Shown: positions 11,874 through 25,400 of the stretch, piece by piece
Position numbering within the stretch: the first letter of the stretch is position 1
Layout of the letters: each line of letters starts with the position of its first letter
Source of the DNA: Parietaria judaica
Lineage: Eukaryota > Streptophyta > Magnoliopsida > Rosales > Urticaceae
Length of the DNA: 64,000 nucleotides
Assembly: GCA_954871525.1 (NCBI GenBank)
Contig: OX940863.1
Location: forward strand, 43,634,501 to 43,698,500
Direction: 5' to 3'
The notes under the pieces: generated by a model
Seen by the model: only the letters and a program-made list of their open reading frames with translations
The model's database searches: none
Told to the model about the DNA's origin: nothing
Made by a program: the position numbers and the translations under genes

Positions 11874-13313
11874 ACACATTTACTTATTTTAATCCCTATA
11901 TAGCGAAGCACTATATCGTAGTTTCTATATGAAGCCGTTAATGGGTTAAAATCTTTACCGAAAAGTGTTAAAAATTGGTTTTCTTGCGAGAGAAAATACG
12001 ATCCGTTCTAGACGAAATTTGAGTTGCTAAACTTTCGTTAGTGTGGTATTGTTATAAATTGGTTTAGTTTTGGCATTAAAAGTTTTTGGAGCTCTCTTTA
12101 AACCCAGTTTCAACAATTAATGCGTGCTCCAAAAAAAACTGAGTCTTTTTCCCATTTAACGCGAAAGAACCCTAATTAAACGATATTTTAAACAAAAAAT
12201 GAACTTCCAAATGCTAAACAATGTGTAATTGTAACACATTTACTTATTTTAATCAATAAATAGCGAAGCACTATCTCGTATTTTCTATATGAAGCCGTTA
12301 ATGGGTTAAAATCTTTACCGAAAAGTGTTAAAAATTGGTTTTCTTGGGAGAGAAAATACGATCCGTTCTAGACGAAATTTGAGTTGCTAGACCTTCGTTA
12401 GGGTGGTATTGTTTTAAATTGGTTTAGTTTTGGCATTAAAAGTTTTTGGAGCTCTCTTTAAACCCAGTTTCAACAATTAATGCGTGCTCCAAAAAAAACT
12501 GAGTCTTTTTCCCATTTTGCGCGAAAGAACCCTAATTAAACGATATTTTAAACAAAAAATGAACTTCCAAATGCTAAACAATGTGTAATTGTAACACATT
12601 TACTTATTTTAATCCCTATATAGCGAAGCACTATATCGTAGTTTCTATATGAAGCCGTTAATGGGTTAAAATCTTTACCGAAAAGTGTTAAAAATTGGTT
12701 TTCTTGCGAGAGAAAATACGATCCGTTCTAGACGAAATTTGAGTTGCTAAACTTTCGTTAGTGTGGTATTGTTATAAATTGGTTTAGTTTTGGCATTAAA
12801 AGTTTTTGGAGCTCTCTTTAAACCCAGTTTCAACAATTAATGCGTGCTCCAAAAAAAACTGAGTCTTTTTCCCATTTAACGCGAAAGAACCCTAATTAAA
12901 CGATATTTTAAACAAAAAATGAACTTCCAAATGCTAAACAATGTGTAATTGTAACACATTTACTTATTTTAATCAATAAATAGCGAAGCACTATCTCGTA
13001 TTTTCTATATGAAGCCGTTAATGGGTTAAAATCTTTACCGAAAAGTGTTAAAAATTGGTTTTCTTGGGAGAGAAAATACGATCCGTTCTAGACGAAATTT
13101 GAGTTGCTAGACCTTCGTTAGGGTGGTATTGTTTTAAATTGGTTTAGTTTTGGCATTAAAAGTTTTTGGAGCTCTCTTTAAACCCAGTTTCAACAATTAA
13201 TGCGTGCTCCAAAAAAAACTGAGTCTTTTTCCCATTTTGCGCGAAAGAACTCTAATTAAACGATATTTTAAACAAAAAATGAACTTCCAAATGCTAAACA
13301 ATGTGTAATTGTA
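11154..13313. repeat. D'-E' dimer, three tandem 720 bp copies
   Basis: Three 720 bp units start at 11,154, 11,874 and 12,594. By line-by-line reading they are identical apart from one base, C to T at 13,251. Private markers are AATCCCTATATAGC and TTGCTAAACTTTCG in D', and AATCAATAAATAGC and CTTGGGAGAG in E'. The same variants occur again as E'-D'-E' at about 15,115-16,194. This is a recent local amplification of two adjacent monomers of the pentamer. Confidence 0.93.
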
Positions 13314-16300
13314 ACACATTTACTTATTTTAATCCCTAAATAGCGAAGCACTATCTCGTATTTTGTATATGAAGCCGTTAATGGGTTAAAATCTTTACCG
13401 AAAAGTGTTAAAAATTGGTTTTCTTGCGAGAGAAAAGACGATCCGTTCTAGACGAAATTTGAGTTGCTAGACCTTCGTTAGGGTGGTATTGTTTTAAATT
13501 GGTTTAGTTTTGGCATTAAAAGTTTTTGGAGCTCTCTTTAAACCCAGTTTCAACAATTAATGCGTGCTCCAAAAAAAACTGAGTCTTTTTCCCATTTTGC
13601 GCGAAAGAACCCTAATTAAACGATATTTTAAACAAAAAATGAACTTCCAAATGCTAAACAATGTGTAATTGTAACACATTTACTTATTTTAATCCCTATA
13701 TAGCGAAGCACTATATCGTAGTTTCTATATGAAGCCGTTAATGGGTTAAAATCTTTACCAAAAACTGTTAAAAATTGGTTTTCTTGCGAGAGAAAATACG
13801 ATCCGTTCTAGACGAAATTTGAGTTGCTAGACCTTGGTTAGGGTGGTATTGTTATAAATTGGTTTATTTTTGGCATTAAAAGTTTTTGGAGCTCTTTTTA
13901 AACCCAGTTTCAACAATTAATGCGTGCTCCAAAAAAAACTGAGTCTTTTTCCCATTTTACGCGAAAGAACCCTAATTAAACGATATTTTAAACAAAAAAT
14001 GAACTTCCAAATGCTAAACAATGTGTAATTGTAACACATTTACTTATTTTAATCCCTAAATAGCGAAGCACTATCTCGTATTTTGTATATGAAGCCGTTA
14101 ATGGGTTAAAATCTTTACCGAAAAGTGTTAAAAATTGGTTTTCTTGCGAGAGAAAAGACGATCCGTTCTAGACGAAATTTGAGTTGCTAGACCTTCGTTA
14201 GGGTGGTATTGTTTTAAATTGGTTTAGTTTTGGCATTAAAAGTTTTTGGAGCTCTCTTTAAACCCAGTTTCAACAATTAATGCGTGCTCCAAAAAAAACT
14301 GAGTCTTTTTCCCATTTTGCGCGAAAGAACCCTAATTAAACGATATTTTAAACAAAAAGTGAACTTCCAAATGCTAAACAATGTGTAATTGTATCACGTT
14401 TACTTATTTTAATCCCTAAATAGCGAAGAACTATCTCGTAGTGTCTATATGAAGCCGTTAATGGGTTAAAATCTTTACCGAAAAACTGCTAAAAATTGGT
14501 TTTCTTGCGAGAGCAAATACTATCCGTTCTTGACGAAATTTGAGTTGCTAGACCTTCGTTAGGGTTGTATTGTTATAAATTTGTTTAGTTTTGGCATTAA
14601 AAGTTTTTGGAGCTCTCTTTAAACACAGTTTCAACAATTAATGAGTGCTCCAAAAAAAACTGAGTCTTTTTCCCATTTTACGCGAAAGAACCCTAATTAA
14701 ACGATATTTTAAACAAAAAATGTACTTCCAAATGCTAAAAAATGCGTAATTGTATCACATTTACTTATTTTAATCCCTAAATAGCGAAGCACTATCTCGT
14801 ATTTTGTATATGAAGCCGTTAATGGGTTAAAATCTTTACCGAAAAGTGTTAAAAATTGGTTTTCTTGCGAGAGAAAAGACGATCCGTTCTAGACAAAATT
14901 TGAGTTGCTAGACCTTCGTTAGGGTGGTATTGTTTTAAATTGGTTTAGTTTTGGCATTAAAAGTTTTTGGAGCTCTCTTTAAACCCAGTTTCAACAATTA
15001 ATGCGTGCTCCAAAAAAAACTGAGTCTTTTTCCCATTTAACGCGAAAGAACCCTAATTAAACGATATTTTAAACAAAAAATGAACTTCCAAATGCTAAAC
15101 AATGTGTAATTGTAACACATTTACTTATTTTAATCAATAAATAGCGAAGCACTATCTCGTATTTTCTATATGAAGCCGTTAATGGGTTAAAATCTTTACC
15201 GAAAAGTGTTAAAAATTGGTTTTCTTGGGAGAGAAAATACGATCCGTTCTAGACGAAATTTGAGTTGCTAGACCTTCGTTAGGGTGGTATTGTTTTAAAT
15301 TGGTTTAGTTTTGGCATTAAAAGTTTTTGGAGCTCTCTTTAAACCCAGTTTCAACAATTAATGCGTGCTCCAAAAAAAACTGAGTCTTTTTCCCATTTTG
15401 CGCGAAAGAACCCTAATTAAACGATATTTTAAACAAAAAATGAACTTCCAAATGCTAAACAATGTGTAATTGTAACACATTTACTTATTTTAATCCCTAT
15501 ATAGCGAAGCACTATATCGTAGTTTCTATATGAAGCCGTTAATGGGTTAAAATCTTTACCGAAAAGTGTTAAAAATTGGTTTTCTTGCGAGAGAAAATAC
15601 GATCCGTTCTAGACGAAATTTGAGTTGCTAAACTTTCGTTAGTGTGGTATTGTTATAAATTGGTTTAGTTTTGGCATTAAAAGTTTTTGGAGCTCTCTTT
15701 AAACCCAGTTTCAACAATTAATGCGTGCTCCAAAAAAAACTGAGTCTTTTTCCCATTTAACGCGAAAGAACCCTAATTAAACGATATTTTAAACAAAAAA
15801 TGAACTTCCAAATGCTAAACAATGTGTAATTGTAACACATTTACTTATTTTAATCAATAAATAGCGAAGCACTATCTCGTATTTTCTATATGAAGCCGTT
15901 AATGGGTTAAAATCTTTACCGAAAAGTGTTAAAAATTGGTTTTCTTGGGAGAGAAAATACGATCCGTTCTAGACGAAATTTGAGTTGCTAGAACTTCGTT
16001 AGGGTGGTATTGTTTTAAATTGGTTTAGTTTTGGCATTAAAGTTTTTGGAGCTCTCTTTAAACCCAGTTTCAACAATTAATGCGTGCTCCAAAAAAAACT
16101 GAGTCTTTTTCCCATTTTACGCGAAAGAACCCTAATTAAACGATATTTTAAACAAAAAGTGAACTTCCAAATGCTAAACAATGTGTAATTGTATCACGTT
16201 TACTTATTTTAATCCCTAAATAGCGAAGAACTATCTCGTAGTGTCTATATGAAGCCGTTAATGGGTTAAAATCTTTACCGAAAAACTGCTAAAAATTGGT

Positions 16301-19300
16301 TTTCTTGCGAGAGCAAATACTATCCGTTCTTGACGAAATTTGAGTTGCTAGACCTTCGTTAGGGTTGTATTGTTATAAATTTGTTTAGTTTTGGCATTAA
16401 AAGTTTTTGGAGCTCTCTTTAAACACAGTTTCAACAATTAATGAGTGCTCCAAAAAAAACTGAGTCTTTTTCCCATTTTACGCGAAAGAACCCTAATTAA
16501 ACGATATTTTAAACAAAAAATGTACTTCCAAATGCTAAAAAATGTGTAATTGTATCACATTTACTTATTTTAATCCCTAAATAGCGAAGCACTATCTCGT
16601 ATTTTGTATATGAAGCCGTTAATGGGTTAAAATCTTTACCGAAAAGTGTTAAAAATTGGTTTTCTTGCGAGAGAAAAGACGATCCGTTCTAGACAAAATT
16701 TGAGTTGCTAGACCTTCGTTAGGGTGGTATTGTTTTAAATTGGTTTAGTTTTGGCATTAAAAGTTTTTGGAGCTCTCTTTAAACCCAGTTTCAACAATTA
16801 ATGCGTGCTCCAAAAAAAACTGAGTCTTTTTCCCATTTTGCGCGAAAGAACCCTAATTAAACGATATTTTAAACAAAAAATGAACTTCCAAATGCTAAAC
16901 AATGTGTAATTGTAACACATTTACTTATTTTAATCCCTAAATAGCGAAGCACTATATCGTAGTTTCTATATGAAGCCGTTAATGGGTTAAAATCTTTACC
17001 GAAAAGTGTTAAAAATTGGTTTTCTTGCGAGAGAAAATACGATCCGTTCTAGACGAAATTTGAGTTGCTAGACTTTCGTTAGTGTGGTATTGTTATAAAT
17101 TGGTTTAGTTTTGGCATTAAAAGTTTTTGGAGCTCTCTTTAAACCCAGTTTCAACAATTAATGCGTGCTCCAAAAAAAACTGAGTCTTTTTCCCATTTAA
17201 CGCGAAAGAACCCTAATTAAACGATATTTTAAACAAAAAATGAACTTCCAAATGCTAAAAAATGTGTAATTGTAACACATTTACTTATTTTAATCCCTAA
17301 ATAGCGAAGCACTATCTCGTATTTTCTATATGAAGCCGTTAATGGGTTAAAATCTTTACCGAAAAGTGTTAAAAATTGGTTTTCTTGTGAGAGAAAATAC
17401 GATCCGTTCTAGACGAAATTTGAGTTGCTAGAACTTCGTTAGGGTGGTATTGTTTTAAATTGGTTTAGTTTTGGCATTAAAGTTTTTGGAGCTCTCTTTA
17501 AACCCAGTTTCAACAATTAATGCGTGCTCCAAAAAAAACTGAGTCTTTTTCCCATTTTACGCGAAAGAACCCTAATTAAACGATATTTTAAACAAAAAGT
17601 GAACTTCCAAATGCTAAACAATGTGTAATTGTATCACGTTTACTTATTTTAATCCCTAAATAGCGAAGAACTATCTCGTAGTGTCTATATGAAGCCGTTA
17701 ATGGGTTAAAATCTTTACCGAAAAACTGCTAAAAATTGGTTTTCTTGCGAGAGCAAATACTATCCGTTCTTGACGAAATTTGAGTTGCTAGACCTTCGTT
17801 AGGGTTGTATTGTTATAAATTTGTTTAGTTTTGGCATTAAAGTTTTTGGAGCTCTCTTTAAACACAGTTTCAACAATTAATGAGTGCTCCAAAAAAAACT
17901 GAGTCTTTTTCCCATTTTACGCGAAAGAACCCTAATTAAACGATATTTTAAACAAAAAATGAACTTCCAAATGCTAAACAATGTGTAATTGTATCACATT
18001 TACTTATTTTAATCCCTAAATAGCGAAGCACTATCTCGTAGTTTCTATATGAAGCCGTTAATGGGTTAAAATCTTTACCAAAAACTGTTAAAAATTGGTT
18101 TTCTTGCGAGAGAAAATACGATCCGTTCTAGACGAAATTTGAGTTGCTAGACCTTGGTTAGGGTGGTATTGTTATAAATTGGTTTATTTTTGGCATTAAA
18201 AGTTTTTGGAGCTCTTTTTAAACCCAGTTTCAACAATTAATGCGTGCTCCAAAAAAAACTGAGTCTTTTTCCCATTTTACGCGAAAGAACCCTAATTAAA
18301 CGATATTTTAAACAAAAAATGAACTTCCAAATGCTAAACAATGTGTAATTGTAACACATTTACTTATTTTAATCCCTAAATAGCGAAGCACTATCTCGTA
18401 TTTTGTATATGAAGGCGTTAATGGGTTAAAATCTTTACCGAAAAGTGTTAAAAATTGGTTTTCTTGCGAGAGAAAAGACGATCCGTTCTAGACGAAATTT
18501 GAGTTGCTAGACCTTCGTTAGGGTGGTATTGTTTTAAATTGGTTTAGTTTTGGCATTAAAAGTTTTTGGAGCTCTCTTTAAACCCAGTTTCAACAATTAA
18601 TGCGTGCTCCAAAAAAAACTGAGTCTTTTTCCCATTTTGCGCGAAAGAACCCTAATTAAACGATATTTTAAACAAAAAATGAACTTCCAAATGCTAAACA
18701 ATGTGTAATTGTAACACATTTACTTATTTTAATCCCTAAATAGCGAAGCACTATATCGTAGTTTCTATATGAAGCCGTTAATGGGTTAAAATCTTTACCG
18801 AAAAGTGTTAAAAATTGGTTTTCTTGCGAGAGAAAATACGATCCGTTCTAGACGAAATTTGAGTTGCTAGACTTTCGTTAGTGTGGTATTGTTATAAATT
18901 GGTTTAGTTTTGGCATTAAAAGTTTTTGGAGCTCTCTTTAAACCCAGTTTCAACAATTAATGCGTGCTCCAAAAAAAACTGAGTCTTTTTCCCATTTAAC
19001 GCGAAAGAACCCTAATTAAACGATATTTTAAACAAAAAATGAACTTCCAAATGCTAAACAATGTGTAATTGTAACACATTTACTTATTTTAATCCCTAAA
19101 TAGCGAAGCACTATCTCGTATTTTCTATATGAAGCCGTTAATGGGTTAAAATCTTTACCGAAAAGTGTTAAAAATTGGTTTTCTTGTGAGAGAAAATACG
19201 ATCCGTTCTAGACGAAATTTGAGTTGCTAGAACTTCGTTAGGGTGGTATTGTTTTAAATTGGTTTAGTTTTGGCATTAAAGTTTTTGGAGCTCTCTTTAA

Positions 19301-21594
19301 ACCCAGTTTCAACAATTAATGCGTGCTCCAAAAAAAACTGAGTCTTTTTCCCATTTTACGCGAAAGAACCCTAATTAAACGATATTTTAAACAAAAAGTG
19401 AACTTCCAAATGCTAAACAATGTGTAATTGTATCACGTTTACTTATTTTAATCCCTAAATAGCGAAGAACTATCTCGTAGTGTCTATATGAAGCCGTTAA
19501 TGGGTTAAAATCTTTACCGAAAAACTGCTAAAAATTGGTTTTCTTGCGAGAGCAAATACTATCCGTTCTTGACGAAATTTGAGTTGCTAGACCTTCGTTA
19601 GGGTTGTATTGTTATAAATTTGTTTAGTTTTGGCATTAAAAGTTTTTGGACCTCTCTTTAAACACAGTTTCAACAATTAATGAGTGCTCCAAAAAAAACT
19701 GAGTCTTTTTCCCATTTTACGCGAAAGAACCCTAATTAAACGATATTTTAAACAAAAAATGAACTTCCAAATGCTAAACAATGTGTAATTGTATCACATT
19801 TACTTATTTTAATCCCTAAATAGCGAAGCACTATCTCGTAGTTTCTATATGAAGCCGTTAATGGGTTAAAATCTTTACCGAAAAGTGTTAAAAATTGGTT
19901 TTCTTGCGAGAGAAAAGACGATCCGTTCTAGCCAAAATTTGAGTTGCTAGACCTTCGTTAGGGTGGTATTGTTTTAAATTGGTTTAGTTTTGGCATTAAA
20001 AGTTTTTGGAGCTCTCTTTAAACCCAGTTTCAACAATTAATGCGTGCTCCAAAAAAAACTGAGTCTTTTTCCCATTTTGCGCGAAAGAACCCTAATTAAA
20101 CGATATTTTAAACAAAAAATGAACTTCCAAATGCTAAACAATGTGTAATTGTAACACATTTACTTATTTTAATCCCTAAATAGCGAAGCACTATCTCGTA
20201 TTTTGTATATGAAGCCGTTAATGGGTTAAAATCTTTACCGAAAAGTGTTAAAAATTGGTTTTCTTGCGAGAGAAAAGACGATCCGTTCTAGACGAAATTT
20301 GAGTTGCTAGACCTTCGTTAGGGTGATATTGTTTTAAATTGGTTTAGTTTTGGCATTAAAAGTTTTTGGAGCTCTCTTTAAACCCAGTTTCAACAATTAA
20401 TGCGTGCTCCAAAAAAAACTGAGTCTTTTTCCCATTTTGCGCGAAAGAACCCTAATTAAACGATATTTTAAACAAAAAATGAACTTCCAAATGCTAAACA
20501 ATGTGTAATTGTAACACATTTACTTATTTTAATCCCTAAATAGCGAAGCACTATCTCGTATTTTGTATATGAAGCCGTTAATGGGTTAAAATCTTTACCG
20601 AAAAGTGTTAAAAATTGGTTTTCTTGCGAGAGAAAAGACGATCCGTTCTAGCCAAAATTTGAGTTGCTAGACCTTCGTTAGGGTGGTATTGTTTTAAATT
20701 GGTTTAGTTTTGGCATTAAAAGTTTTTGGAGCTCTCTTTAAACCCAGTTTCAACAATTAATGCGTGCTCCAAAAAAAACTGAGTCTTTTTCCCATTTTAC
20801 GCGAAAGAACCCTAATTAAACGATATTTTAAACAAAAAGTGAACTTCCAAATGCTAAACAATGTGTAATTGTATCACGTTTACTTATTTTAATCCCTAAA
20901 TAGCGAAGAACTATATCGTAGTGTCTATATGAAGCCGTTAATGGGTTAAAATCTTTACCGAAAAACTGCTAAAAATTGGTTTTCTTGCGAGAGAAAATAC
21001 GATCCGTTCTAGACGAAATTTGAGTTTCTAGACTTTTGTTAGTGTGGTATTGTTATAAATTTGTTTAGTTTTGGCATTAAAAGTTTTTGGAGCTCTCTTT
21101 AAACACAGTTTCAACAATTAATGAGTGCTCCAAAAAAAACTGAGTCTTTTTCCCATTTTACGCGAAAGAACCCTAATTAAACGATATTTTAAACAAAAAG
21201 TGAACTTCCAAATGCTAAACAATGTGTAATTGTATCACGTTTACTTATTTTAATCCCTAAATAGCGAAGCACTATCTCGTATTTTCTATATGAAGCCGTT
21301 AATGGGTTAAAATCTTTACCGAAAAGTGTTAAAAATTGGTTTTCTTGTGAGAGAAAATACGATCCGTTCTAGACGAAATTTGAGTTGCTAGAACTTCGTT
21401 AGGGTGGTATTGTTTTAAATTGGTTTAGTTTTGGCATTAAAGTTTTTGGACCTCTCTTTAAACACAGTTTCAACAATTAATGAGTGCTCCAAAAAAAACT
21501 GAGTATTTTTCCCATTTTACGCGAAAGAACCCTAATTAAACGATATTTTAAACAAAAAGTGAACTTCCAAATGCTAAACAATGTGTAATTGTAT
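13314..21594. repeat. Satellite, rearranged higher-order segment
   Basis: Types here read approximately C, D'/B hybrid, C, A, C, E', D', E', A, C, D, E, then a clean A-B-C-D-E at 17,635-19,434, then A, B/C hybrid, C, C, A-like, E-like. The A monomers share the new markers GAAGAACTATC and AAAAACTGCTAAA. Two A-to-C junctions (near 14,755 and 16,556) lack B and share the private change AAATGTACTTCC, so they are copies of one deletion event. No other element is present. Confidence 0.75.
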
Positions 21595-22478
21595 CACGTT
21601 TACTTATTTTAATCCCTAAATAGCGAAGAACTGTCTCGTAGTGTCTATATGAAGCCGTTAATGGGTTAAAATCTTTACCGAAAAACTGCTAAAAATTGGT
21701 TTTCTTGCGAGAGCAAATACTATCCGTTCTTGACGAAATTTGAGTTGCTAGACCTTCGTTAGGGTTGTATTGTTATAAATTTGTTTAGTTTTGGCATTAA
21801 AAGTTTTTGGACCTCTCTTTAAACACAGTTTCAACAATTAATGAGTGCTCCAAAAAAAACTGAGTCTTTTTCCCATTTTACGCGAAAGAACCCTAATTAA
21901 ACGATATTTTAAACAAAAAGTGAACTTCCAAATGCTAAACAATGTGTAATTGTATCACGTTTACTTATTTTAATCCCTAAATAGCGAAGAACTGTCTCGT
22001 AGTGTCTATATGAAGCCGTTAATGGGTTAAAATCTTTACCGAAAAACTGCTAAAAATTGGTTTTCTTGCGAGAGCAAATACTATCCGTTCTTGACGAAAT
22101 TTGAGTTGCTAGACCTTCGTTAGGGTTGTATTGTTATAAATTTGTTTAGTTTTGGCATTAAAAGTTTTTGGACCTCTCTTTAAACACAGTTTCAACAATT
22201 AATGAGTGCTCCAAAAAAAACTGAGTCTTTTTCCCATTTTACGCGAAAGAACCCTAATTAAACGATATTTTAAACAAAAAGTGAACTTCCAAATGCTAAA
22301 CAATGTGTAATTGTATCACGTTTACTTATTTTAATCCCTAAATAGCGAAGAACTGTCTCGTAGTGTCTATATGAAGCCGTTAATGGGTTAAAATCTTTAC
22401 CGAAAAACTGCTAAAAATTGGTTTTCTTGCGAGAGCAAATACTATCCGTTCTTGACGAAATTTGAGTTGCTAGACCTT
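21595..22478. repeat. Run of near-identical A-type monomers (361 bp period)
   Basis: Monomers starting near 21,595, 21,955 and 22,316 share GAAGAACTGTCTCG, AAAAACTGCTAAA and, in the first two, TTGGACCTCTC. The first two look identical across their length. The third matches until about 22,478, where it changes to CTTCATTAGGGTGG and a different subtype. This is single-monomer expansion inside an array otherwise organised in larger units. Confidence 0.88.
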
Positions 22479-25400
22479 CATTAGGGTGGTATTGTTATAA
22501 ATTGGTTTAGTTTTGGAATTAAAAGTTTTTGGAGCTATCTTTAAACCCAGTTTCAACAATTAGTGCGTGCTCCAAAAAAAACTGAGTCTTTTTCCCATTT
22601 TACGCGAAAGAACCCTAATTAAACGATATTTTAAACAAAAAATGAACTTCCAAATGCTAAACAATGTGTAATTGTATCACATTTACTTATTTTAATCCCT
22701 AAATAGCGAAGCACTATCTCGTAGTGTCTATATGAAGCCGTTAATGGGTTAAAATCTTGACCGAAAAGTGTTAAAAATTGGTTTTCTTGCGAGAGAAAAT
22801 ACGATCCGTTCTAGACGAAATTTTAGTTGCTAGACCTTCGTCAGTGAGGTATTGTTATAAATTGGTTTAGTTTTGGAATTAAAAGTTTTTGGAGCTCTCT
22901 TTAAACCCAGTTTCAACAATTAATGCGTGCTCCAAAAAAAACTGAGTCTTTTTCCCATTTTACGCGAAAGAACCCTAATTAAACGATATTTTAAGCAAAA
23001 AATTAACTTCCAAATGCTAAACAATGTGTAATTGTATCACATTTACTTATTTTAATCCCTAAATAGCGAAGCACTATCTCGTAGTGTCTATATGAAGCCG
23101 TTAATGGGTTAAAATCTTTACCGAAAAGTGTTAAAAATTGGTTTTCTTGCGAGAGAAAATACGATCCGTTCTAGACGAAATTTGAGTTGCTAGACCTTCG
23201 TCAGTGTGGTATTGTTATAAATTGGTTTAGTTTTGGCATTAAAAGTTTTTGGAGCTCTCTTTAAACCCAGTTTCAACAATTAATGCGTGCTCCAAAAAAA
23301 ACTGAGTCTTTTTCCCATTTTACGCGAAAGAACCCTAATTAAACGATATTTTAAACAAAAAATGAACTTCCAAATGCTAAACAATGTGTAATTGTAACAC
23401 ATTTACTTATTTTAATACCTAAATAGCGAAGTACTATCTCGTATTGTCTATATGAAGCCGTTAATGGGTTAAAATCTTTACCGAAAAACTGTTAAAAATT
23501 GGTTTTTTTGCGAGAGCAAATACGATCCGTTCTAGACGAAATTTGAGTTGCTAGACCTTCGTTAGGGTGGTATTGTTATAAATTGGTTTAGTTTTGGCAT
23601 TAAAAGTTTTTGGAGCTCTCTTTAAACCAAGTTTCAACAATTAATGCGTGCTCCAAAAAAAACTGAGTCTTTTCCCATTTTACGCGAAACAACCCTAATT
23701 AAACGATATTTTAAACAAAAAATGAACTTCCAAATGCTAAACAATGTGTAATTGTATCACATTTACTTATTTTAATCCCTAAATAGCGAAGCACTATCTC
23801 GTAGTTTCTATATGAAGCCGTTAATGGGTTAAAATCTTTACCGAAAAGTGTTAAAAATTGGTTTTCTTGCGAGAGAAAAGACGATCCGTTCTAGCCGAAA
23901 TTTGAGTTGCTAGACCTTCGTTAGGGTGGTATTGTTTTAAATTGGTTTAGTTTTGGCATTAAAAGTTTTTGGAGCTCTCTTTAAACCCAGTTTCAACAAT
24001 TAATGCGTGCTCCAAAAAAAACTGAGTCTTTTTCCCATTTTGCGCGAAAGAACCCTAATTAAACGATATTTTAAACAAAAAATGAACTTCCAAATGCTAA
24101 ACAATGTGTAATTGTAACACATTTACTTATTTTAATCCCTAAATAGCGAAGCACTATATCGTAGTTTCTATATGAAGCCGTTAATGGGTTAAAATCTTTA
24201 CCGAAAAGTGTTAAAAATTGGTTTTCTTGCGAGAGAAAATACGATCCGTTCTACACGAAATTTGAGTTGCTAGACCTTCGTTAGTGTGGTATTGTTATAA
24301 ATTGGTTTAGTTTTGGCATTAAAAGTTTTTGGAGCTCTCTTTAAACCCAGTTTCAACAATTAATGCGTGCTCCAAAAAAAAACTGAGTCTTTTTCCCATT
24401 TAACGCGAAAGAACCCTAATTAAACGATATTTTAAACAAAAAATGAACTTCCAAATGCTAAACAATGTGTAATTGTAACACATTTACTTATTTTAATCCC
24501 TAAATAGTGAAGCACTATCTCGTATTTTCTATATGAAGCCGTTAATGGGTTAAAATCTTTACCGAAAAGTGTTAAAAATTGGTTTTCTTGTGAGAGAAAA
24601 TACGATCCGTTCTAGACGAAATTTGAGTTGCTAGAACTTCGTTAGGGTGGTATTGTTTTAAATTGGTTTAGTTTTGGCATTAAAGTTTTTGGAGCTCTCT
24701 TTAAACCCAGTTTCAACAATTAATGCGTGCTCCAAAAAAAACTGAGTCTTTTTCCCATTTTACGCGAAAGAACCCTAATTAAACGATATTTTAAACAAAA
24801 AGTGAACTTCCAAATGCTAAACAATGTGTAATTGTATCACGTTTACTTATTTTAATCCCTAAATAGCGAAGAACTGTCTCGTAGTGTCTATATGAAGCCG
24901 TTAATGGGTTAAAATCTTTACCGAAAAACTGCTAAAAATTGGTTTTCTTGCGAGAGCAAATACTATCCGTTCTTGACGAAATTTGAGTTGCTAGACCTTC
25001 GTTAGGGTTGTATTGTTATAAATTTGTTTAGTTTTGGCATTAAAAGTTTTTGGACCTCTCTTTAAACACAGTTTCAACAATTAATGAGTGCTCCAAAAAA
25101 AACTGAGTCTTTTTCCCATTTAACGCGAAAGAACCCTAATTAAACGATATTTTAAACAAAAAATGAACTTCCAAATGCTAAACAATGTGTAATTGTATCA
25201 AATTTACTTATTTTAATCCCTAAATAGCGAAGCACTATCTCGTAGTGTCTATATGAAGCCGTTAATGGGTTAAAATCTTTACCGAAAAGTGTTAAAAATT
25301 GGTTTTCTTGCGAGAGAAAATACGATCCGTTCTAGACGAAATTTTAGTTGCTAGACCTTCGTCAGTGAGGTATTGTTATAAATTGGTTTAGTTTTGGAAT

